Origin: Bacillota bacterium
GTDB lineage: Bacteria; Bacillota; Clostridia; Peptostreptococcales; Anaerovoracaceae
Direction of reading: 5' to 3'
Assembly (NCBI GenBank): GCA_016283945.1
Contig: JAEENW010000234.1
Location: 1-11,484, forward strand
DNA length: 11,484 nt
The position numbers were made by a program, and so were the translations under genes. Below are positions 7,324 to 11,484 of this stretch, piece after piece. Numbering within the stretch: the first letter of the stretch is position 1; each line of letters begins with the position of its first letter. The notes under the pieces were generated by a model. The model was given only the letters and a program-made list of their open reading frames with translations, searched no databases and was not told where the DNA came from.

Positions 7324-7359
7324 GGCACCTAAACAATATTTTTCACGATCGATCCAGTC

Positions 7360-7388
7360 TTGTCACGGGCGGGCTTTTGATCTAAAAT
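7360..7388 (+). promoter_or_regulatory. Promoter of the SLH/NodB gene
   Basis: TTGTCA (7360-7365) and TAAAAT (7383-7388) each differ from consensus by one base and have ideal 17-bp spacing. Transcription would begin around 7394-7396, which is downstream of the first ATG (7390) and only a few bases before the second (7399). If this promoter is used, the mRNA is essentially leaderless and translation starts at 7399. Confidence 0.55.
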
Positions 7389-7389
7389 A

Positions 7390-8811
7390 ATGAAAGGTAT
7401 GTACACTTTTAAGAAGATCAAAAAACGCGGGGCGCGCACAGCCGCGGCGCTCCTGCTGGTGATAATGTTCGCTCTCTCATCCTGCCTCTGCTACGCGAAG
7501 ACTCCGGTGTTTCCGGACGTACCCGCGAGGCACTGGGCGTATCCCTACGTGCGCGCCTGCGCCAGAGCGGGAATCATACGCGGCACGGACGACGGCTTCT
7601 TCGAGCCGGACAGCCCGCTCACGCTTGAGGAGCTCATAGTGCTCACGGGAAGGGCCTGCTTCGAGACCGAGGCCCAGTACGCGATCAAGGAGGGCGACGA
7701 CTGGAGCAGCGCGTATATCCGCGCGGCGCAGAGGCTGGGAGTCGTTACCGACGCGAAGCCGTCCGAGATATACGAGCCGGCGAGGCGCTGCGACGCGGCG
7801 CAGATCGTCGCGAGGGCGTCCGTTCTCCTGCGCGGGGAACGCCACAGCCCCGAGCGCTTCGGAGAAGAGGAGGATCCCGGATACAGCCTCTCGCGCTTCG
7901 GCCAGGGCATAGGCTACTGCCTCGCCTCGGGCCTCATGAGCTGCGGGGCGGACGGCCTCTTCCACGGGACCGACACCCTAACAAGGGCTGACGCGGCGCG
8001 CATAATATGCGAGCTCGCGGAGCTGGACACGCGCGAGGCCGACCTCAGCTCCTACGAGCCCCCAAAGAAGAAGAACAACAGGATCTACGTCCTGATGTAC
8101 CACAGCGTGGTCAAGGACGGCGAGTGCTGCGGCCCATGGACTACAGACGAGAGCGGCTTCAGGGCCGACCTCGAGTGGCTATACGAGCACGGCTACAGGA
8201 CCGTGCTCCCGCGCGACCTCGCCGCGGGAGTCCCGCTGCCCGAGAGGGCTGTCATGATCACCTTCGACGACGGATACTCCGACAACTACTTCCAGGCCTT
8301 CCCGCTGCTCAGGGAGTACGGCGCCAAGGCCGCGGTCGCGGTCATAGGAAACCGCCTCGACGGCGATTCCTCGGCCGAGCTCTCCGGCAAGCCCGACGAC
8401 GCTCCCGAGAACACCGACGAGTTCCTCAACTGGGACATGGCCCGCGAGATGGCGGCCTCAGGCCTCGTAGAGTTCGGCTCCCACACCTACGACCTCCACG
8501 CCGAGCGCGAGGACGGCAGCGCCGGGATAGGGCGCCTGAGCGGGGAGAGCAAGGCGGATTACAGGGAAAGGGTGAGCGCGGATCTGAAGAAGAGCGCCGC
8601 CCGCATCGAGGAGGAGCTCGGAGAGGCGCCCATATACTTCGCCTATCCCTACGGCAAGGCCGACAGCTGGGCTGACGGCATAGTCTCGGAGCTCTTCGAG
8701 GTGAGCGTCATCACCAAGCCCGGCCGCGGCAGCCTGATCGGGGGACTGTACAAGTTCCCGCGCTACAACGTCAACCAGGCCTTTACCGCGGAGTACTATC
8801 TGCCGGATTGA
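7390..8811 (+). CDS. Exported SLH-repeat polysaccharide deacetylase (NodB family)
   Basis: A 473-residue protein predicted to remove acetyl groups from cell-surface polysaccharide or peptidoglycan. Residues 5-36 form a signal peptide: basic KKIKKRG, hydrophobic TAAALLLVIMFAL, then LSSC-LCYA. LSSC (Cys32) fits a lipobox, so lipid anchoring is possible; cleavage after CYA is the alternative. Three SLH-like repeats follow (about 41-88, 104-145, 168-210), e.g. FPDVPARHWAYPYV; these usually bind pyruvylated wall polymers. A Lys-rich linker (PPKKKNN) leads to the NodB domain (about 232-473): catalytic and metal Asp pair in TFDDG (Asp293, Asp294), metal histidines in SHTYDLH (His365, His370), and FAYPYG (417-422) as in IcaB/PgaB relatives. 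The substrate is not predictable. The start is uncertain: ATG 7390 and ATG 7399 both lack a well-spaced Shine-Dalgarno, and the nearby promoter favours 7399. It is divergent from marR. Confidence 0.88.
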   Translation: MKGMYTFKKIKKRGARTAAALLLVIMFALSSCLCYAKTPVFPDVPARHWAYPYVRACARAGIIRGTDDGFFEPDSPLTLEELIVLTGRACFETEAQYAIKEGDDWSSAYIRAAQRLGVVTDAKPSEIYEPARRCDAAQIVARASVLLRGERHSPERFGEEEDPGYSLSRFGQGIGYCLASGLMSCGADGLFHGTDTLTRADAARIICELAELDTREADLSSYEPPKKKNNRIYVLMYHSVVKDGECCGPWTTDESGFRADLEWLYEHGYRTVLPRDLAAGVPLPERAVMITFDDGYSDNYFQAFPLLREYGAKAAVAVIGNRLDGDSSAELSGKPDDAPENTDEFLNWDMAREMAASGLVEFGSHTYDLHAEREDGSAGIGRLSGESKADYRERVSADLKKSAARIEEELGEAPIYFAYPYGKADSWADGIVSELFEVSVITKPGRGSLIGGLYKFPRYNVNQAFTAEYYLPD

Positions 8812-8833
8812 TGCGAAGTATTCCAAAATGGTC

Positions 8834-8862
8834 TTAACCGCTTCGGAAAAGCGGTATATAAT
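8834..8862 (+). promoter_or_regulatory. fba promoter with inverted repeat between -35 and -10
   Basis: TTAACC (8834-8839) and a perfect TATAAT (8857-8862) are spaced by 17 bp; transcription should start near 8869, giving a leader of about 63 nt. ACCGCTT (8837-8843) and AAGCGGT (8849-8855) form a 7-bp inverted repeat with a 5-base centre that overlaps the end of the -35 box and fills the spacer. A repressor bound there would block the promoter. It does not match the CcpA (cre) or Rex consensus that I know. Confidence 0.7.
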
Positions 8863-8931
8863 AGACGTACAGGATATTGCATCTGTTATCGCCGCGCCCC
8901 TGAGCGCGAAGCATGGAAAGGACTGATACCG

Positions 8932-9822
8932 ATGAACAAGAAACAGTTTGAGATCATGGCCAAGAGACCCGGATTCATCGCTGCGCTCGACCAGAGCGGC
9001 GGATCCACCCCGAAGGCGCTGAAGGCCTACGGAGTTACCGCGGATATGTACAAGGACGAGGCCGAGATGTTCGACATGGTCCACGAGATGAGGACCAGGA
9101 TCATCACCTCCCCGTCGTTCACCAGCGAGCACATCCTCGCGGCCATCCTCTTCGAGATGACTATGGACCGCAAGATCGACGGAATGTATACCGCCGATTA
9201 CCTCTGGGAGGAGAAGGGCATCATCCCCATCCTCAAGATCGACAAGGGACTCGCCGAGGAGGCCAACTGCGTCAGGCTCATGAAGCCGATCCCCGGCCTC
9301 GATGAGACCCTCGATCACGCCGTCTACGACAGGCACATCTTCGGAACCAAGGAGCGCTCCGTCATCCTCGACTACAACGAGGAAGGCATCAAGGCCATAA
9401 TCGATCAGCAGTTCGAGATCGGACTTCAGGTAGCCTCTCACGGCATGGTACCCATCCTCGAGCCGGAAGTTGACATCAACAATCCGCACAAGGCTGAGTG
9501 CGAGGAGTTCATGCTTTCCGAGATCAAGAAGCATCTCGCCGCGCTGCCCGAGGACACCAAGCTGATGTTCAAGGTCACCATCCCCACCAAGGCCGACCTC
9601 TACAGAGAGATCATGGACGATCCCAGAGTCGTCAGAGTCGTGGCGCTTTCCGGCGGTTACACTGTTGAGCACGCCAACGAGCTCCTCGCTCAGAACCACG
9701 GCCTGATCGCCTCCTTCTCCAGGGCTCTCGCCGAGACCCTCCGCTATCAGCAGAGCGACGAAGAGTTCAACGCCGCCCTCGCTGCCGCGATCGATTCCAT
9801 CTTCGAGGCTTCGATCAAGTAG
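8932..9822 (+). CDS. fda: Fructose-bisphosphate aldolase, class I
   Basis: This enzyme splits fructose-1,6-bisphosphate to dihydroxyacetone phosphate and glyceraldehyde-3-phosphate (and the reverse) through a Schiff base, without metal, in glycolysis and gluconeogenesis. At 296 aa it matches the short bacterial class I aldolases known from staphylococci. Seen: AALDQSGGSTPKALK near the N-terminus, ILEPEVDI, and FKVTIPTKADLY, in which Lys214 is the likely Schiff-base lysine. AAAGGA (8917-8922) lies 9 bp before the ATG. Codon use differs from the neighbours: by eye about one ATA among nearly thirty Ile codons, as expected for a highly expressed gene. It has its own promoter and a strong terminator, so it is probably a single-gene unit. 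The symbol fda (fba in some genomes) is by family resemblance. Confidence 0.93.
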   Translation: MNKKQFEIMAKRPGFIAALDQSGGSTPKALKAYGVTADMYKDEAEMFDMVHEMRTRIITSPSFTSEHILAAILFEMTMDRKIDGMYTADYLWEEKGIIPILKIDKGLAEEANCVRLMKPIPGLDETLDHAVYDRHIFGTKERSVILDYNEEGIKAIIDQQFEIGLQVASHGMVPILEPEVDINNPHKAECEEFMLSEIKKHLAALPEDTKLMFKVTIPTKADLYREIMDDPRVVRVVALSGGYTVEHANELLAQNHGLIASFSRALAETLRYQQSDEEFNAALAAAIDSIFEASIK

Positions 9823-9855
9823 GGCAAGAGAAAACAGCATAACAGGCAACTATAA

Positions 9856-9899
9856 CAGGAGACCGGCAGGAAGCTGCCGGTCTCTTTTCGTCGTTTTTT
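9856..9899 (+). terminator. Intrinsic terminator of the aldolase gene
   Basis: GAGACCGGCAG (9859-9869), loop GAAG, CTGCCGGTCTC (9874-9884) is a perfect 11-bp stem followed by TTTTCGTCGTTTTTT (9885-9899), a textbook Rho-independent terminator 36 bp after the stop. Read from the other strand, the hairpin is followed by a poorer tail (TGTTATAGTTG), so it may also weakly stop transcripts from the convergent pyrE. Confidence 0.93.
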
Positions 9900-9953
9900 C
9901 AGTTGGGCGCCCTTGTGAAGCATCTCCACGTTCAGCCGGGGCTTCCGCGTGAG

Positions 9954-10598
9954 CTACGCCTGCTTCAGCGCCTCCATCCAGCTCTCGTTGGAGGGATCGT
10001 CCCTGAAGGCCTTGAGGGCGGGGATCTGCGCCGCTCCTATGTAGCCCTCCTCGGACGCGACCTCGAGCAGCGCGTCGTAGTTGGAGGCTGAGACGTTCTT
10101 CAGGCCGTGCTCCGCGAGGCGGTCCGTTCCCTTCTTCATCCCGTAGGTGAAGATCGAGGCGATGCCGAGCACCTCGGCTCCGGCTTCCCTCAGGGCCTCG
10201 GCGACGTCTACGGCGCTGCCCGCGGTGGAGATCAGGTCCTCGACCACGACGACCTTAGTCCCGGGCTCGCATTTGCCTTCGATGCGGTTGTTCCTGCCGT
10301 GGTCCTTGGCGCTGCCGCGCACGTAGCCCATCGGAAGTCCGAGTATCTCGGAGACTATCGCCGCGTGGGCGATGCCCGCGGTGCTGGTGCCCATGACTGC
10401 CTCGCAGCCGGGGTAATTGTCCTGAATGATCTTCGCGAGGGCGTGCTCAACGTCGCTCCTCACGGCTACGTCCGAGAGGGTGAGGCGGTTGTCGCAGTAG
10501 ATGGGCGACTTGATACCGCTCGCCCAGGTGAAGGGCTCCTCGGGCCTGAGGAATACCGCTTTGATCTTGAGAAGGTCCTTTGCTATGAGTCTTTCCAT
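9954..10598 (-). CDS. pyrE: Orotate phosphoribosyltransferase (PyrE)
   Basis: PyrE joins orotate to PRPP to give orotidine 5'-monophosphate, the fifth step of de novo pyrimidine synthesis. The protein is 214 aa, a normal length. Seen: FTWASGIKSPIYCDNR (23-38), the flexible catalytic loop YVRGSAKDHGRNNRIEG with Lys98 and His100, and the PRPP-binding motif VVVVEDLISTAGS ending at about 128; the more usual form is STGGS. GGGAGAA (10604-10610) lies 5 bp upstream of the ATG. It follows pyrF on the same strand after 113 bp containing GC-rich repeats, and is probably the last gene of a pyrD-pyrF-pyrE operon. It converges on the aldolase gene. Confidence 0.96.
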   Translation of the reverse strand: MERLIAKDLLKIKAVFLRPEEPFTWASGIKSPIYCDNRLTLSDVAVRSDVEHALAKIIQDNYPGCEAVMGTSTAGIAHAAIVSEILGLPMGYVRGSAKDHGRNNRIEGKCEPGTKVVVVEDLISTAGSAVDVAEALREAGAEVLGIASIFTYGMKKGTDRLAEHGLKNVSASNYDALLEVASEEGYIGAAQIPALKAFRDDPSNESWMEALKQA

Positions 10599-10619
10599 TT
10601 CGTTTCTCCCGTGTTCACA

Positions 10620-10710
10620 GCGCCTCGCGCCGCGTTTTTTCTGTGTTTCGGCGCCTCGCGCCGCGTGTCTCTTTTCTTCCGCGCCGCGCGCCGGTACTCC
10701 CGGCCCGCTC
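10620..10710. repeat. Three GC-rich imperfect tandem repeats, 30-31 bp, between pyrF and pyrE
   Basis: GCGCCTCGCGCCGCGT occurs identically at 10620-10635 and 10651-10666, and a variant GCGCCGCGCGCCG begins at 10681. The starts are 31 and 30 bp apart. The copies are separated by pyrimidine-rich spacers on the + strand (purine-rich in the pyr mRNA). Each core is self-complementary; the middle one forms CGGCGC, loop CTC, GCGCCG (10649-10663). The block fills almost the whole pyrF-pyrE gap. Confidence 0.7.
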
Positions 10711-10711
10711 T

Positions 10712-11413
10712 CTACTGCTCTCCGCCGAACTCCCTGCAGGCCCTCTCATAGGCCGCTACGGGGTCTTCAGCCTCGGTTATCGCTCTTCCGACCACTATGT
10801 AGCTGGAGCCGAGCTCCCTGGCCATGGCGGGGGTGGTCACGCGCTTCTGGTCGCCCCTGTCTCCGCCGGCGAAGCGGATCCCCGGGGTGACGGTGAGGAA
10901 GCCCTCGCCGCACTCCTCTCTGACGGCCGCGGCCTCGAGCGGCGAGCACACGACTCCGTGGCAGCCGGCGATCTGGGCGTTCTTCGCGTAATGGCGGACG
11001 GTCTCCTCCATGCCGCGGTCTATCCACAGCTCCTCGCGCATGGTCTCCTCGGAGGTGCTGGTGAGCTGGGTCACGGCGAGCAGCTCGGCCCTGGAGCCCT
11101 TCTCGTCGAGGGCTCTGCGGGCGGCCTTCATCATCTCGATGGTGCCGGCGGCGTGAACGTTGACCATGTCGACATCGAGCTCTGCGAGCTGGGACATCGC
11201 CTTGTATACGGTGTTGGGGATGTCGTGCAGCTTGAGATCGAGGAAGATCTTGTGGCCTCTGCGCTTGATCTCCCTGACTATCATCGGGCCGTTGCCGTAG
11301 AAGAGCTCCATCCCTATCTTCACGAATGGCTTCTTCCCGGTGAACTTATCCAGGAAATCCATCAGCTTCCATTGATCGTCGAAATCGCAGGCTATGATAA
11401 CTTCTCTCTTCAT
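10712..11413 (-). CDS. pyrF: Orotidine 5'-phosphate decarboxylase (PyrF)
   Basis: PyrF decarboxylates OMP to UMP, the last step of de novo UMP synthesis. The 233-residue protein is the short, cofactor-free type common in Bacillota. The charged catalytic tetrad is complete: Lys32 in FVKIGMEL and Asp59, Lys61 and Asp64 in FLDLKLHDIPNT. Further marks are DMVNVHAAGT, AVTQLTS, VVCSPLEA, VTPGIR and the phosphate-binding YIVVGRAIT. GGGAGGG (11421-11427) lies 7 bp before the ATG, inside the end of the upstream gene, and the ATG overlaps that gene's TGA (ATGA), a sign of translational coupling. pyrE follows. No promoter is visible, so transcription starts outside the window. Confidence 0.97.
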   Translation of the reverse strand: MKREVIIACDFDDQWKLMDFLDKFTGKKPFVKIGMELFYGNGPMIVREIKRRGHKIFLDLKLHDIPNTVYKAMSQLAELDVDMVNVHAAGTIEMMKAARRALDEKGSRAELLAVTQLTSTSEETMREELWIDRGMEETVRHYAKNAQIAGCHGVVCSPLEAAAVREECGEGFLTVTPGIRFAGGDRGDQKRVTTPAMARELGSSYIVVGRAITEAEDPVAAYERACREFGGEQ

Positions 11414-11484
11414 CTGTGCGCCCTCCCTGTTATCTGCGCTATGGAATCGATCCCGAGCCCGTCCATAAGGACCGGCAGCTCCTC
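11410..11484 (-). CDS. pyrD: Probable dihydroorotate dehydrogenase (PyrD), last 24 codons
   Basis: The - strand is open from the window edge to a TGA at 11410-11412 and reads EELPVLMDGLGIDSIAQITG followed by RAHR. The pattern (helix, then G-I-x-S-I-x-x-I-x-G-x-A near the C-terminus) resembles the end of bacterial class 1 dihydroorotate dehydrogenases, which oxidise dihydroorotate to orotate, the substrate of PyrE. The stop shares ATGA with the pyrF start, and the order pyrD-pyrF-pyrE is common in Clostridia. The assignment rests on a short tail plus context, so the product is likely but not proven; the reading frame itself is well supported by the overlap. Confidence 0.7.
   Translation of the reverse strand, partial: EELPVLMDGLGIDSIAQITGRAHR

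Larger units (their letters stand above)
7275..7332. repeat. Pair of near-identical 12-bp motifs flanking the marR promoter
   Basis: TTAGGTACCTTA at 7275-7286 contains the perfect palindrome AGGTACCT. Read on the - strand it is TAAGGTACCTAA, which matches CAAGGCACCTAA at 7321-7332 (+) in 10 of 12 positions. The copies lie on opposite strands, 46 bp apart centre to centre, one over the marR leader and one next to its -35 box. They could be sites for a second regulator or auxiliary sites for MarR. This is a weak signal by itself. Confidence 0.3.

Noticed and set aside
8837..8855. Hairpin read as a terminator for the SLH/NodB gene
   Set aside because: No T-run follows. It lies exactly between -35 and -10 of the aldolase promoter, so an operator fits better.
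8458..9849. 463-codon antisense frame opposite the aldolase and the end of the NodB gene
   Set aside because: It spans two well-supported genes and the promoter between them on the other strand; no family resemblance.
1..11484. Search for a new defence, mobile or biosynthetic system
   Set aside because: All large genes are core nucleotide, amino-sugar, glycolytic or surface functions. No transposase, integrase, CRISPR repeats, toxin-antitoxin pair or unexplained gene cluster is visible.

Overview
The window (about 65% GC by eye) is an ordinary chromosomal segment of a bacterium, most likely a high-GC member of the Bacillota (Clostridia-like). Support comes from strong AGGAGG-type ribosome binding sites, the Clostridia-like form of PurB, GuaA, GlmS and PyrF, an exported SLH-domain/NodB deacetylase, and a staphylococcal-type class I aldolase. 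Most genes use ATA (Ile) and AGG (Arg) freely despite the high GC. I cannot name a genus.

Left part (1-6369, + strand): a tightly spaced run purB (5' end missing) - guaA - pyrG - glmS, with gaps of 88, 21 and 32 bp and no terminator between genes, so probably one transcription unit. It joins AMP synthesis (PurB), GMP synthesis (GuaA), CTP synthesis (PyrG) and the entry to amino-sugar/cell-wall synthesis (GlmS). The last three all use the amide nitrogen of glutamine.

Middle part (6370-8811): a 225-bp intergenic stretch follows glmS. It holds a possible multi-branched RNA fold and then a very stable hairpin of about 30 bp. A MarR-type repressor gene follows on the - strand, with an unusual 80-residue Arg/Gly/Asp-rich N-terminal tail. 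It has a near-consensus promoter whose -10 box lies inside a 19-bp palindrome, suggesting autoregulation. Divergent from it is a secreted or lipid-anchored protein with three SLH-like repeats and a NodB polysaccharide deacetylase domain. Its own promoter runs directly into the start codon.

Right part (8812-11484): class I fructose-bisphosphate aldolase with its own promoter (inverted repeat between -35 and -10), codon use typical of a highly expressed gene, and a textbook intrinsic terminator. Convergent to it, on the - strand, is a pyrimidine operon read as pyrD (last 24 codons only) - pyrF - pyrE. The pyrD/pyrF junction is an ATGA overlap, and three GC-rich repeats of about 30 bp lie between pyrF and pyrE.

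I see no mobile element, CRISPR array, tRNA or rRNA, and no clear undescribed multi-gene system. The parts most worth a second look are the glmS-marR intergenic structures, the marR control region with the MarR tail, and the pyrF-pyrE repeats.
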